Of a stretch of DNA of 64,000 bases, positions 1 through 33,594 are shown in pieces. Numbering within the stretch: position 1 is the first letter of the stretch; each line of letters starts with the position of its first letter. The translations under genes were made by a program, and so were the position numbers. Under the pieces are notes generated by a model, which saw nothing but the letters and a program-made list of their open reading frames with translations, was not told the DNA's origin and searched no databases. Source of the DNA: Limanda limanda (Eukaryota > Chordata > Actinopteri > Pleuronectiformes > Pleuronectidae); the NCBI RefSeq assembly GCF_963576545.1, contig NC_083642.1:6972901-7036900 (forward strand). The letters run 5' to 3'.

Positions 1-299
1 GAAGCATATGATCAGGTGGAGTGCCTCCATGCCATCTAATCCAGAGGCAGTCTGGCTTTAAGACATGTGATACAGTCCTTACACTCAGCTCGGCTGTACG
101 GGAGCATTTGTTTCTTGGTGCTCGCTGAGGGGGGACTCAGTGAGAGCCGCTGCTCAGAGGCTGCCTCTCACAGGAAGGATGCAGACGGGGAGAGAGGAGA
201 TTTCACTACAGTTAATTAAGGAGCACTCCGCACGTGCCTACAGATGCGAGGGGGCAAATGAATTCGGTGTCAATGGGAGGAGTGATATTTCAAAGGTGG

Positions 300-527
300 A
301 ACTGAAAGAGCTGTAAATCTGTTTTCCTGTGACTCTGGCTTGACGGTCATTTCTGAATCACTGGACTGTTGCTATCAAAGTGCTGGAGCAGGGGGAGACG
401 GAGTCAGTGGAGTTCCCTCTTTCAGCCAAAATTCAGAGTTATTGGATGGGATCAGCATGAGCAGCATTATGGATGGATTTGTGTCATTCTGCTGAGATAT
501 TTATATACTCTTTGTTGGCTTGCTCAG
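300..527 (+). other. tafa1: probable non-coding first exon of tafa1 (5' limit unknown)
   Basis: A strong splice donor (CTCAG|GTAAGA) lies at 527/528, and no convincing coding frame ends there. The next exon, 1.26 kb downstream, carries the tafa1 start codon, so this is most simply a 5' untranslated exon. Short ATG-started frames occur upstream. The transcription start cannot be placed by eye; the left limit given is arbitrary. Confidence 0.4.
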
Positions 528-1786
528 GTAAGATTTCATCCTCATTCTTTCTACTCTGTGGCAAGAAATAATTTATTGTTTTGAGATTTGGCTTTTTTGC
601 GCAAAACTGGGAAAATGTAAATTTCTTCTGAAAAAAACCCATCTTGGATTTTAAATGCAAATGTGAAAACTGCATGATTAAAGAATTTCGGTTTAGAAAA
701 GCAAAGGGTATTTTTACAATCTCATTTCATGGTGTGATTCGATACTGATTAAATTAATTAAATACATTTTTTCGTATTATTCTATTGCCACAAACACAAG
801 AAATGTGTGAAAGGATTTTGAAGTAATGTGCATGAGAAGAACATGTATTTCATATATATCAATGCAGGAACCCTAATGGCGTCGATCTATGTTCAATATG
901 GTTTTATTTTACTTCTCCAGGTTGGATTAAAGTTTTTATGCACCAGAAATGTATCCAGAACTGATCTAGTGGAAATCAAATCTAAATACATCGACGTATG
1001 AATTGTTATCAATCGGCTTTGATATGAATTAATACCGAATCAATAAGGTGGTTAATAGTGTGATGCCTGTTTGCTGCAGATGTGACAATTGTGAAATAAT
1101 TTCAGGGTTGAGACGTTTTGTATTTTCTCCTTCACAGCCACCTCTCCTCCTCTCTGACCAGGAGTATTCCTCGTTGTTGTTCTACTTTCTTTCTTCTTCC
1201 TCTTCATTTTTTTTTTCAAAAATCAAAACAGCATGGTGAAACATTACAGGGCTTTTTGAATTCTCTTACTGCTGTGTCACTGTCACATTATTCTGACAGA
1301 TACAGAAAAGCCTCGGCAGCCAGCTGCTCGCAAAATCGTATCTTTCTTTAAGTTTGATTTTTGGTTTTGAGGCAGGAGCACAGCTCAGGAGTTGAAGGGA
1401 GTCAGCCTGTCAGGGGAAATCTCTGCTGCATGGGAAAAACTCCCCAGGGATCACTCCACATTTGCAGCGATGTGGCTCAGGGACAAGCCAGGGCAATCTC
1501 GCAAGACGAAACAGGGAGAAAGTCATACTTATATAATCATGTTAATGATAAATTCCGATGACTAACAGATCCCACTGAGGGCATTTAGACCGATTATAGA
1601 CTGGAGCGTGTCTGCGAAATGCTAAATGTATGTATTTGTGTTTACGTGTTGTGCTCCTGAGTCTCTGGGTGTGTGGGGGGGTGTGGGGTTGAGGGTTGGG
1701 GGGTTGGGGTTACCTGACCTGCGGTTCACAGGTCGGGATGATGATGTAATGGTCTCTGCGTTGACTTCACCTTTGCCGGTCCTCAG
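528..1786 (+). other. intron 1 of tafa1 (inferred), no gene seen
   Basis: Unique A+T-rich sequence between the inferred untranslated exon and the start-codon exon. It ends in GTCCTCAGCAG just before the ATG, which offers two acceptors three bases apart. A G-rich patch (GGGGGGTGTGGGG type, about 1675-1712) lies shortly before it. I see no other gene. Confidence 0.35.
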
Positions 1787-1789
1787 CAG

Positions 1790-21148
<19,359 letters not shown>

Positions 21149-21321
21149 TAACCTCTCTTGACCGCCGCTGCCGAACAGTGGGGGTGGAGGGGCACAGCGC
21201 TGTGACACGAGCCGCGGCATCAACAGAGCAGCATATTTAAAGAGATTGAATTTCGCCGTAAATGGACTCGTTAACGACGCCCTCTAACCCCTTGATTTCC
21301 TGCTTCCTTTTTCTTTGTCAG

Positions 21322-21588
21322 AACACTCAGCCATACACAACATCAACATATTAACACGTTGGGGAGAGAGGATGCAGGGAAATGCCTCTGGTGCAAGGGT
21401 TAATTTGCAGGTCAGCTTCTTCATTTATACTGGAACGCTGGTCCGCTTGTTAATTTCGCTCAACTGGCTTAATGACTGAGTTTTGTAAAGGGCAGAACAC
21501 ATGATTTACACTAAATCTTGTGATATTTACAACCTTCCTAACGCTTTTCTCCTTCTCGTTTCAGGACCAATTACCACAAAGACAATGA
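21322..21588 (+). other. tafa1: two candidate terminal coding exons of tafa1
   Basis: The donor after ...KIKTTR (21142/21143, GTAAGA) is phase 0. Candidate A: an acceptor with a long pyrimidine tract (TTTTTCTTTGTCAG) at 21321, adding NTQPYTTSTY and a stop at 21352-21354. Candidate B: CCTTCTCGTTTCAG at 21564, preceded by a branch-like CCTAAC, adding DQLPQRQ and a stop at 21586-21588. Reading through the donor would add only VR and a stop (21149-21151). None resembles the remembered human ending (IHPRT). B has the better branch site, A the better tract; I cannot choose. Confidence 0.4.
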
Positions 21589-22599
21589 ACTTATTGTTGC
21601 TTTGAGAAATGTGAACACTTCTCAGATTCAAGTGTAAAAAAAGATGTAGAGTACGTCGAGCACATCCTGCTCCAGGCTCCTGAAAATACCGACGCTCCGA
21701 GCCACCTGCGGGGAACTTCATCATAACCTTGTAATGAGTATAGTTTCATCATTTCTTTCTAACTGTGAGATGGAACATGAATGTCTGCATTTGGATTAAA
21801 GTCTGGACGGCAGCTGACGTCCACACGTCCACACGTCACGTGAAACAGATGGGAGGCGACCAACGGGAGAGGAATTCGTCAGAGGACACGGGGACGAGCA
21901 GGAACAGTAGTCGACAGCCCTCAGGATCTTCTTTTTCTTTTTTTTCAATATTCTAAGAGAAAAAAATATTGTACATACGTTGTTTGTCATTTCCTGTCGT
22001 ACACAACAACTCGATTCGTATTGGTGGTGAATTATCGATCATTCAAGACCCCGAATACACTGTCGGTCGTCCCTCTTCTGACCCACGAGAACACAACGCA
22101 GCCGAAACTTCTGATGAGTTCTAGGGTGCGACCTAAAGACGGAACAGATGCATTGTGGGGGAGGTATTTTACAAATTAAAGCTTATGTGTCTTGATACTG
22201 TACATTTTGCCACTTGTTTGTATGGTACTAGTTTTCTTCTCTTTTAATGACTCCTGCCGGTCATTAACATGTCAGCTACCCTGAGACGGATTAAATCACC
22301 AAAAATGTGAAACCACTTGGTTGTTTTTTCGATACTTGAAATGCCTTATTCGTGTCAGATCATTCACGTGACGATATTGTACATATGAACTATTGAGTGA
22401 TATGTGCCGAAATGTCATTAAAGTCATTGATCCTTTAACTGACGAGCCTGCAGCTGTACCGTTGCCCTCACCGGTGTCATGTATCAGCATCACAAATCTG
22501 TACCGGGACGCTAAAGCAACCCGAAGCACTTCTTCAAACTAAGATTTCAGCAATTATGAAAATAAGCTCATGTGCTTACTTGTTAGATCCGGAAATTTA

Positions 22600-23260
22600 T
22601 GGAGCTATATGATAGTTATCTTAGCTTAGCATAAAGAATGGAAGCCGGAGGAAACCTGGCTTGGAAGACAATTAACAAAACCTGGTTACCAGAACTTTTA
22701 AAAGCTCACTTTTTAACATGTTATACCCATCAACTGTACATGAAGATGGACACTGCCTCTCCACGTCCTTCCACTATTAAATGAATGAAGCCAAAATATC
22801 CTGAACACGGGGGTCTGACCTAATTCCCACATACAAAAATAGTTTTGGGGCAGACTGGTCATCCAACCCACAAACGCTTGTTTGACAGATTTGGGCCAAA
22901 AGTAGCAATATCACATGTCAACCAGAGGTGGAACGAAATTGTTTTGTTCTATTTGAGCCATATTCACCATTTACAACATGGGCCAGTTGAGGTTCAGATT
23001 AATTTTGTCTATCAAGGTTCTGCCGATGCACATCTTTGAACAACCGCGAGTCAGTCCCAGCTGTCAATCAAAATGTTTCACAAAAAACATCTTTAAAAAA
23101 AAATCTATTGGCTTTGTACTTTGTCCTTGTAGTTTGCTTCATGTCCCATCCACTAACATGCAGAGGGCAGAGATTATGACAGTAGCCAGCCACCAGGGGG
23201 AGATCAAGATGCAATGGCCTCACTTTTTGGGAGCTGTCATGTCGACCATCTTTAAAGTTA
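22600..23260. mobile_element. cluster of fish-type interspersed repeat fragments
   Basis: TTAGCTTAGCATAAAGAATGG with GGAAACCTGGCTT, and GCCACCAGGGGGAGATC with GGGAGCTGTCATGTCGACCA, are wording I recall from abundant teleost repeats. Boundaries and family names cannot be given. Confidence 0.4.
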
Positions 23261-25754
23261 TTATACTTTTTCTTACCGAAGTTGTGGGTTGGCAGTCCCT
23301 TAATATTTTTGCAGCTTAAACAAATGAGATAGAACATGTTAATTTGTACTATTAGCAGGTTCTTTCATTTTAAACTTTAATTTTTCACCTTTTCTCTGAG
23401 GTTTCTGTGCAAACCGTCTCCTATAGCTTAATTTTTAACAGCCCGCAGCTCAACCCTCAAGTCAACTCTTGCTCTCTGCACATACAGAACCAAGAACCAT
23501 TTCACACATAGATGAATGGGCGCCGGGACTCACCCCTGTATTTACAACACTTTGATGCAGTATCACAGCGGGGACCGCCCATTGCTTTCACCGCCTCTCC
23601 CCCTCAGGATTTATTCCACCAGGAACTCTGGGTGACTGCCGGAGCTGCACAGGGTGTCATCCATCTTCTGGATAAATGAAAGTTTTTCCTGCACCTTCCA
23701 CTTCTTTCATTTTCTCCGCCCACTTCCCACTTATATTCAGCTTGTTTGTTCCTTAAAATACAAAGGTTCTCTCATTTATGAGAAAAAAATGGAAATTACA
23801 GATTTTTTTCCCATTAGATTTCCTCTGAGGTGTTTTTAATATATATAGTTGTCTGCTTTTAAGGTATAAGATCTTTTATTCTAAGCATCTAAACCATCTG
23901 CCGACCTCAACAGTAATAGAAAGCTTGTGTTTCATCTGCTTCTAACACAGTTTATTTGTGCAAAGAAGAGATACCAGGGCACGCTGGGACATTTTATAAT
24001 ATAGGGCAAGATGGTCAATATCCCTTGTAAGTTTCAAGGTCTTCTGCACAATTTAAGTTACCTGGTGTTAGCAGCAACATCAGATGTTAGGGACATAACT
24101 TCAGTTGTGCACCTTAGTGTCATAAAGTGTTTAGGTATTGTAATCAACAATACAGGCCAAACTTTAGGGTGAGCTGAGGCTAATGGAGTCTGCAGCCGTG
24201 GAGTTTGACTCATGGCTGCAGCTCAACATACACAGAGCAATCTGAGCCGGGTTGTCTCAATTTCCTAATTTCAACTGGAAAGAAATGCACAAACCAATAT
24301 GTCAATGTGGTCGTTTATTTGGACACCTTACGTGTCTGTGGATTTTTAATAATCACTACACAACCGTGCAATATTCAGTCATGAAACTTAAAGGCCAAGT
24401 TCAAAAAAAGGGTGCCTGATCCTCTTGCCGTAATGTAGTGATGATGACTTTAACGTCCACTAAGGGTGGAAAATCACCAGTACAACGTAAAATCAGACAA
24501 ACAGATGCAAGGACATTCTTCTTTCTATATGACGATACTCAGAAGCTGTTTTCAGACACATTCTTGAGGGTCTGTATGTCAGAATATAACGCTCAGAGTC
24601 AGCTGCCCCCAACAATTCCCAGACCTGCAGAGTAAGCCCAGGTGGAAGGAAAATTCACAGCGATGACAATTCTAGCACGTAACAGACACATAACATGAAG
24701 AATACAAATACCTCAGGATGAGAAAGAGGAGTCATCTAGGCAGAAGATTTCAACGAAGATGTCAGCTGGGAAACGAGATTTAAAGACTTTTGGTGATAAG
24801 GGCTGACGCTGAAAAATACTTCACGTCCGGCCTCATGCATTTTCTAACCAGATGTCACCCCTCACCTGAACGTTCCAGAGAATTTCCAGCTGTTGTGAAC
24901 ATAAAGAACCTGGAATTTTCCAGATATTCATGTCTGAAACCAATCAGAGAAAGAGGGAGTCTGCTGTATATTGAATTTTCTAGCATCCACAGCAGGACAG
25001 TCAATTCAATGTTATCATTTCCCTAATATTCTACGATGATTTACGACAATGATGCAGTGTTTTTATTTGCATTTATATGGTGAGTATTAATTTCATCCAT
25101 TCCAAATTTGCAGGTTTCATCGGTGCGATCGTGTCCCAACAAACTACTTTGTCTTATTTCTCAACATTCTACGACACACGTGTGCTTCCCTCGCCCGGTT
25201 CTGACAGGCAGCTCCACCCTGAAGGACGTGTTAGTCCACTGTTTCTTATTCTCTTATAGCGCCGGAAAAAAAATAATGACAGTCAGGAGATTTCTTTGTA
25301 TTTCTGATTAGCTTTGTTTGTATGTATGTATGAATTGCTTCCCATGGTGGATCATAGAGCATCACAACGCGTATGCATCCCTGGGGCCAGACTTTCCCCC
25401 CCGATGATGTAGACAAAAGCTGGTTGATTGACTTCTGTTGCTCAACACTTCGCTCTCGTGCTCTTGTCCATTTTCTCTCCGTGTTGCAAACTGTAGCAGG
25501 TTCCAGATTCCGCATGTTCTGACTTAATTTGCATATATTCTGACACGCAATGCAAGTCACAGCCTAATAAGGGTTAAGAGTATAAAAGGAAAATAATATT
25601 GAAGAAATAACCTCACTTAGTTTGAATAGCATGTTGTGGAGAATATAAAATGAAAGTTTACGTCGCAGCTACAGTTTGTACAAAACATTTACTGATGTAG
25701 GGAAAGGCAGACGCTCATAAATGCATATAAATCAGTCGCATATAAAAGGGGAGT

Positions 25755-25905
25755 AAAGTGACTTTTATTTTTAAAGCACATTTCACAGACTGAGGTACAA
25801 GGAGCTGCACAGTGACATTAAAACAATAGGAATCATTTAAAATCAGAGAGCAAAGTTTGATACAGTTTCCCAGCAAATTATAAGAGATCAGAACAATAAA
25901 ATATA
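25755..25905. mobile_element. fragment of a fish-type interspersed repeat
   Basis: TTTTTAAAGCACATTTCACAG, AAGGAGCTGCACAGTGACAT and TTAAAACAATAGG resemble the beginning of the repeat seen more fully at 49440-49930. Confidence 0.35.
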
Positions 25906-27391
25906 TACGTGTGATGAAAACACACTATTTCTCGTACAGATGCTGAGTTGTTCAGCCAGCGGCTTCCGATCCGTGCACGTCAGTTGGTCCAGGTTCAGTC
26001 CACCAGCAGAGATGGGTTTACCATTTTGCCATTGAAATTTAAACACATTGTCAATGTAACTAAGATAAAATAGGAAAAGCTTCCTCCTCAGTCCTCCATC
26101 AGTCCTACATGTGATGCCCTGTGCAAATATTCCATCTTTTCACTGTAATCCAGAGGGACCTTAAGATATCGCACAAATATAACACAGGATCAAATGTTTT
26201 CTAAAGGTATTATATATATATAATATTGGATTTAAATGTTGGTTTTGCATCTAAAGGGTTAAGAAAATATCATTAAAGATACAAACTGCTGCTGAATAGC
26301 AAGTAGAAAAAAAATAATGATCTGACCTTCCCCTAAGCTTTGCGTACAGGAACGCGTCAAGTGAGTGGGACCAAATCAAAAATGCAAACCAGTATAAATT
26401 TCAGATTAATACAAATGTATTAGTGAAGTGATTTGAAAACAAAGGAGCGTGGATGGACTTGATACTTGGCTCATGGTCGAGCCCATTCATTTACATCCAG
26501 AGCGTGAATCAGACTCCGTTAAGAGCTTTAATGAGGAGAGACAACCGTGTTTAACTTTAATGAGACGAATGACTCTGCACTGTAAAATCCAGGTGTGGTC
26601 AAATTAGCGCTGGATTGCGAATGAATCGTTCAATATTTTGCGTTCCTGTTGTGTTCCTGCCCTTGTCCGTGTTGTCTGCTGGGCTCCATCTGGGTTGCGG
26701 ATTGTGCGGCGCAAACACAGATGCTAAGTAACAGCACGGCGTCCATCATCCGCTGAAATTACATCATTCGTCTGAGGCGGCAGCGAGTGCTGAGTGAATA
26801 CATGGAAATGTTGTTTAGGTCTAAGTCTTTTTGCTTCAGGCTACCGCTATTTGAACTAGCTAACATGTTTCCTGTCCAACGTGGGATTACTAAATGAGCA
26901 TAATGTGTGCAGGATGGAAGCGAGCAGCATCCCATTTCCTGTCAGTCTCTGTAGTGGCTCTCCAGGCGGCGGCTGGAGGCTCTGATGTCTCACATCAAGC
27001 TGCAGAACAGTGAAAAATAAGACACAAGTGATGGTGATGTGCCCTGACTTCTTTTCATGACGCACCAGGGACGTCCTGGGAATTGAAGCTCCCGTGGGTT
27101 TGTTCTGAAGACACATTTCACTCAAGCCACTCAGACAGTCTAGTCATGCTCCCGTCTCCGCACTTGGAAGTCGCTGCTCTGTTCCCATGAATTTCAAGGT
27201 GCAACTTGAAGCAAGAGGATACGATGATAAGGTGTCGAGTGTGAAATAAGTCCAATCAAGACATTACCCCCCCACCCCCCACACACACACAATGAGAAGG
27301 ATGTGCTTGGAAGCAGATCAATGCTTCAGATGCCATTTTATGAGCGGTACGTAAGAGCCTGGATATTTACAAGAGCAGTCCTGTCAGTTGT

Positions 27392-27392
<1 letters not shown>

Positions 27393-27450
<58 letters not shown>
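27393..27450. repeat. (CA)29 microsatellite, pure
   Basis: 58 bases of uninterrupted CA in the interval between tafa1 and tafa4. Confidence 0.98.
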
Positions 27451-27452
<2 letters not shown>

Positions 27453-29324
27453 CACTCAGAGCGTTTACCAAGGTAAAAGTTGTTCTGTGGCATCGGGCAA
27501 TCGGCAACATTACCCAGTCTAATCACATCCTGCGACCGAGAACTGTCTCCACTGCCCCTGCAGGATTCTGGGATTTCAAAGTCAAGGTAACGCGAACCAA
27601 ACTGGATTCTAATTAAAGTTGACATCAGGTGCCTCGTGCTCCTTTCCCCCCCTCCTCCTCGGGCTTTCATCTAAATGATTCATGCAGAGAACACCAGGCC
27701 TTTCATGCCGTTAGGTCCTCACAAAGGAATAACATCTTGATCACACAAAGCAACCACAGACAGATTTACAATGACACCGGCACTGTGTCTGTTGCGCCGG
27801 CTCATGTCAAGTTATGTCAGAGTGATGCTGAGGCGCTCGGCTGACGTCCTGTTTTATTTTTTATTTGTTGCGTGCGGTGATGTTTTCCGCAGATATTCAT
27901 GCCGGCAAATGCGAGAGAGTAAATTAAATCACGGGCTTAAAATAGTTATCTAATCAAATCACGCGGCATTATGAAGACAAAACACAACGAAATGTACGGT
28001 TTCCAGGTGTGGTAATTTTCAACCTGCTGCGAACCTGACGCGATTGTTTGGAAATGAATGTGACAAGTGTGTGTCGGCCATATGTTGTGGAGCTGGAACG
28101 TCAGGATTGTGGACGAGGAATCAGTTGCTCAGAGTAAAAGCATCAGCTAAATGCCTGAAGGACAAATTAAACCCTTCTCCGAAATTGCCGCGGATACAGG
28201 TAGGCTAAGTAATTGCTGAATACAGAGATAAATACTTTGCAGGTCTTTTTCCCCCCGCCCTTATAAGTGGGGAGAGGATTTATCTCTGTGTGAGAAAAGC
28301 CTGCCTTGAATTAAAGATGAGCTCCCCCGGCCTTTTGTCAAGCTATTGTGAACAACACAGCGTATGGTTCACAATAACGACAGGTATATAAAAATAGGTT
28401 TGGTATAATGGTTTCTGCTTTTTTGGGGAGAAGCTGAACCGACTTCCTGTGACATGGAAATGCTTCCACGACGAGAAAGAGGTGTTTTCTTATTATTTAC
28501 ATTTGAGCTGCTGGTGGAAAATCTTGTGCTGCAACAACAACTTTAACCAGGAGGGTGTCAACTTTTTTTGGTTTATAACGTTTCGACCTAGAAACAAAAA
28601 GGTTTAAAGGTTACTGAAGTAATGTTTAATACACTATGGAAACTTAGAACCTTGTTTGTTTGTTTCTTTCGTCATGTTGGACAACGACATAATGTGAGCG
28701 TAATCTGTTTAGGACGTGAAATGAGCAGCGGCCGACTCGTGTCCAATCCGTCTCCCCCGACTGTGGTTGACTTGCTCTGGGTTATTTTCTTTCACTCTGG
28801 CTTTTTCCCTCGTGCTTGACTTTAATCCGGACTGACAGTAAATCACAATTACCATACTAGGCACTTTTAAAACAGTTCAGGAAATGAGGCTGAACACATG
28901 AAATTCAGAGGACGTGTTCTATAGTCACGCATTCACACCTCTGTCCCTCAGATATTGGAAACACTCTGCAAAATGAAGTGGAATCAATGTAGTTAGAATA
29001 TTCTAAAGATTGAATTAAAGTTATTAGGAGGATCAGTGTTACGGTGGTGCAGCGGAGGGAACGGTTGTTTGTCTCTGTATTTTTGGACCTCTGAATCTCT
29101 GGCGACCTGCTCAGGGTGAACGCTTTTAAAGAACCCATTAATACCTCAGTGTAAAGTAGGAAGTAAAGGTCATCAGGCCGTTAGCTTAGTTTCACGTCAC
29201 CACTGGGAATGAGGAAAAACTGTTTGTCTGACCACAAATGACATATATATCTCCACTGTTTAAGGTGAAAAACAACACACAAATTCCTACATTCCCCTTG
29301 AATTCAATCAAGCTGCACCAAATA

Positions 29325-29680
29325 ACACACACTCCTGGATATCAGTCCGATAAAGAAGCCGGATTTCGTTCATCAAGATCCATGAATAACTCCTTTGGAA
29401 ATGTCTGAAGATTCAGTCTGTGGCCAGCTGGACCTGCTCATGTTCCATTAGTCAGTTTGAACTCGAGAATCCTCCTGGATGAAACTTCTTCAAGAAACAC
29501 AAGTAAGTCCAGTTGGCCACATACACAAATACCCCATTTGACAATGTTTCCTACATGTCCGCATCCAGAGTTTAATCAAGTTTCATGGATGAGCATTCAG
29601 ATAATCTTGCTGACACACAGACAAAACAACAACAAAAACAATGTCGTCAGTTACCTCTTTAGAGGAGATACTAAAGTTAT
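29325..29680 (-). mobile_element. degenerate copy of the dispersed MITE-like repeat, minus strand
   Basis: On the minus strand it reads AAGAGGTAACTGACG, a TTTTTGTTGTTG tract, GTCAGCAAGATTATCTGAAT, CATGAAACTTGATTAAAC and, further on, GTTATTCATGGATCTTGATG and CGGACTGATATCC. The block order is that of the 31837-32222 element. Confidence 0.55.
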
Positions 29681-30243
29681 AACTAGTTGGTAAAAAGAGA
29701 TTTGGTTTGGCTGCTCTAGTCCAGATTTAAAAAAAATAAAAACCTCGCCCTTCAACAGCCAACATTTTCTTGTTAGAAGAAAAACTAAACTGAAGTCATT
29801 TACCCACTGAGATGAAACTTGGGCAAGAACGAAAAAGTCAAACGCTTTGCCCTTTATTTCACCTCATCTCGAAAAACACAAACGACACTTTAAATAATAA
29901 ATGTATAAAATGTTAACATCGGGTACAAGCTGAGCTGCTCATCAGGATCCTCCCTGTTGTGGGAGCATGGCAGTGTGTATGTTTCATCACTGCGACACGC
30001 AGCCATGAGGCACGACAGCGTGTGAATACATCACATGCAGCTGATAACATTAATATTGCGCAATTAATGTTCATTAAAGTGTTTTTGTTCGCCTCTCCGT
30101 TTTAATTAGGCACAATGGAATCTCTATTCCAGATAGTGTGTACGCGTAATGACAAAGCAAATAGATGGAACCTCCAAGCCATGACGGAACTACATTCAGT
30201 CGCCTATACACTATAGTTGCCTGCAGTAAAGAAGGATAATTTA

Positions 30244-30249
30244 CACACA

Positions 30250-30281
<32 letters not shown>
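30244..30281. repeat. (CA)n microsatellite
   Basis: About 19 CA units with one CAGA break. Confidence 0.95.
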
Positions 30282-30282
<1 letters not shown>

Positions 30283-31836
30283 GGGGGATTGTGTTTACAT
30301 TTTTTATTACACTTGTCAAGTCTAGATGAGGAAAAAGTTGTTAAAGGGGAACAGAACAGTGTTTCCATTATGTTTTTCATGTGCCCCAAGACAGTTTATT
30401 TTCTATTAGTGAACATGAACTACTGCCACCAATGGAGAGACTCAAGGATGTGAAGGTTCTTTGCCACATATCACCTGCGAACGCAAATCAAACAGGCTGC
30501 CAGACGTATGAAATATGCACGTCAGGGTTTGAATTATTATATCTGAGTCGTTGCCTTTTAATAATGTCTCCAAATTGAGGTAATTTCAATGTAATTGTGT
30601 GGATGATAACAAGAGAACAGAGCATTTATTCATACTTCTGTTCGTCTGCTTTGATTCACTGTATTTACGTCTCAGGTGTGTGGCAGTTTTTCATGTAGCA
30701 GCTGAGACTAAGGAACCTATAACTCCTGCCTTAATTACCTTATTTTGGCTGCTTTCATTCCGAATTTCCGGCGCGACAGCCATTTATTATAACAGATGCT
30801 CGGAGGGCTCCTGCTCAATTTGTACAAAAGCACAGAACTATAGCTCTTTTCAGCGGCTTATAGGTTTCTTCACAGATAAAAGATAATCAAGCAGCTCTCC
30901 ACAGGTCCCTCAAACCTTTGTGAGATTCTGCACGAGTTTGTGGAAATCACCTAATGAATGTCACACAAGCCTCTTTGGCAAATAAATCAGAAAACGAAAG
31001 CTGGGAGCTCTGCTGCTATTTTGGGAAACATAGGCACAAATCCCACAATGCTCACTGTCGCTGTTGGCATAAACCACACGGGTGTAAAATAATTCATGTT
31101 ATTTTACTAAGTTTTATTCAAAAACTTAGTTTTGGACAACAGAACCCTCTTACTTCACAATCGTGTGTTCTATTTACGTCAGAGGTCAGAGTTGGAAAAT
31201 CACATCATATCAGAGTCAGAAGTTGGAAAACCTGACTTATTGTAACAGACAATACACAGTAGACAGTAAAGTACTTCCTCAGATACAAGAATAAAACATT
31301 TAAAACTCTATATGTTCAAGAAAAGACGAGAGTATGAGGAGGGAAATAATGTGAAAGTCAAACATCCACTTTCACTCCCAGTGGATTCACCTTCTCTGCT
31401 GCAGCAGTGAGGAAATTGAGCTTTAGAGAGTTGCTGATTGTTCCGGAACTCAATGTCCAGGTTCTGCTCAGATTTCAAGAACAATCGAAGAATCTTTGGA
31501 CCTTTAACTTCAGCGAGGTTTGCAAATCTGTCCAATATATGAACTCTAAGATGGGAGAGTGAGCAAGAATCTAGGATAATACTTCTACTGGGCTCCTGAA
31601 ACTTTTCAGGTCTGGAAGGTGAAATCAGAACAAGCATCTTTACCAACCACAGCCAATTTGACTGCAGAGCGGAAGAATGGGCTTGAATTGTTTGTTGTTT
31701 CACTCCCAGAGTTGGTTTACATCATAAAAAATAGATTGTTCTCTGCACTCAAGCTTCAGCTTCCAACATTTAAAAAGAAAATCGAGAGTGACAAACTGTT
31801 AAATTAAAAATTTGGAGCTGCAGCTGCAATGATATC

Positions 31837-32222
31837 TACCTCTGCCAAGGAGGTGGTGTTTTTCGCCTGCGTTTGTTTGTCTGTCTGTTAATTAGCAGGA
31901 AACTACTGGATAGATCACAACCAAACTTGGTGATAGGATGCGATGTGGGTCAGTAAAGAACCCACTGAATTCTGGTATGGATCTGGATCAGTGGGGGGTC
32001 GTTGACTCATAAGTTAACATTGAGAGATATGGCGACTTTCAACATTTTTCATAGATTTCCCAGAGAGAAATTCATGAAACTTGATGGAAAAAGAATCAGA
32101 CAAGTTTAAGGGGACTGATATTTATGAGTGTGCACAAATTGGTGCAGATCCAGACACAAATCTGCATCCAGTGAATTTAAATGTGGTTTCATAAGGGGAC
32201 TGTCGGGGCTTTGGCAGAGGTA
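31837..32222 (+). mobile_element. complete MITE with 12-bp terminal inverted repeats and TA flanks
   Basis: TACCTCTGCCAA (31837) and TTGGCAGAGGTA (ends 32222) are perfect inverted copies. The outermost TA on each side is consistent with a TA target duplication. The 386-bp body has no coding capacity. Internal landmarks shared with the other copies include AAGAACCCACTGAATT, AAATTCATGAAACTTGATGG, GGGGACTGATATTTATGAGT and AAATGTGGTTTCATAAGGGG. It is a non-autonomous DNA element; the superfamily is not proven (TA duplication suggests Tc1/mariner-like mobilisation). Confidence 0.8.
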
Positions 32223-33546
32223 AGCGCTCCATTGAGGGCCCTTCTAGTTTTGTGTCTATGTTGCCAGACATTATCAGACTGAGAACTGAGACGCTGGAAC
32301 CAGAACAGCTTTACTATTCTAGCTTGAAAAAAAGTTTGAATGGTTAAAAGGTGAAATTACATTGGTCATTGAATATCTCCCCCCAAATCTACCCTGTTCA
32401 TTGTAATACAATCTTACACTATATATCTCTAGCCAATACAAAGTACTGGCAGTTCCTGTTTATTTCATTTTGAGGCCATCACATAGTGTTCAGGCATGTT
32501 GAGTGAAAGAGCTTCTAGTTGTGTGTGTCCACTCATTTAATACACCCAAGGTCTTTTAGTCCTGGAACAACATCACTGCAAGTTATTCGAGGGGAAAGTG
32601 TCGCATGAGTTCTATTGAAAATACTGTCGTCGGATGGGTTTATAAAAGCACACAGGTACGAGGTGGTTGTGAAGCTCAGAATCACAGCGAATGATTAACC
32701 GTGTCATAATCTTCCAGTGAATCTACAAAATAAGTCTCCAGAGGCATATTACTGTGGATGACACCATTGATCTCAGTGAGAGATGGAGCTTTTAAAAAAA
32801 AATGCCTTTCTACAAGAATCTAACATTCACAGCACCCTGAGCATGAAAAAATAATTAGAACGGGAATGTTTACAAAGCAAAACCCGCGCATTAATTTGCT
32901 CTCGGACTGCATGAAAGCTCAGTCACTTCGTCTTGTCACTGCAGAAACAGGCTTAATGCATTATGACGTTAGGTGAACGCTGAGCAGACTGCTTGGTTTT
33001 CGGCTGCTTTCAATCGGCACAGTGGGAGGTAGGGGGGGAAGTTCATTCAAATCCGACGTCTCGGATGGGGTGATTTCAGCTTGCTGTGTTTTATATTATA
33101 AAATATTTCTGCAGTGCAAGGGGTGAAAAGAAAAAAACTGTTTGGCTGGAATTAAGCGTTTAAAACGAGGCAGTAAAGGTGGGTCCAGGAGGAATATCAG
33201 TCATATGAAGAGCACAGAGGAGGTAATAACAACAATATCACATATATAATAATATAAACAACATTCAGTTTCTGTTAGGAGCCAGCGTTTGCTTCAAGGC
33301 AGAGAATCTCCACTGTTTCCCTTCATTACTACAAGAGAAGTCCCCTCAGCAGGAGCACTCAGTTTAGAGAGACAAACAAAAAGCATGATGTAAATACTCT
33401 CAGCGGTGGAGGAGCCGCTCGTCTCTCCTCTCTCCCCTTTCTCCCCATGATTAGCATTTCAAACAGTTCTTGTTTTGCATCAGGGCTTCATGCTTGTGTG
33501 CATGCCATCACAGCGTTGCAGGTGGTGGCCTGTCCAACCAGCCTTC

Positions 33547-33549
33547 GTG

Positions 33550-33594
<45 letters not shown>

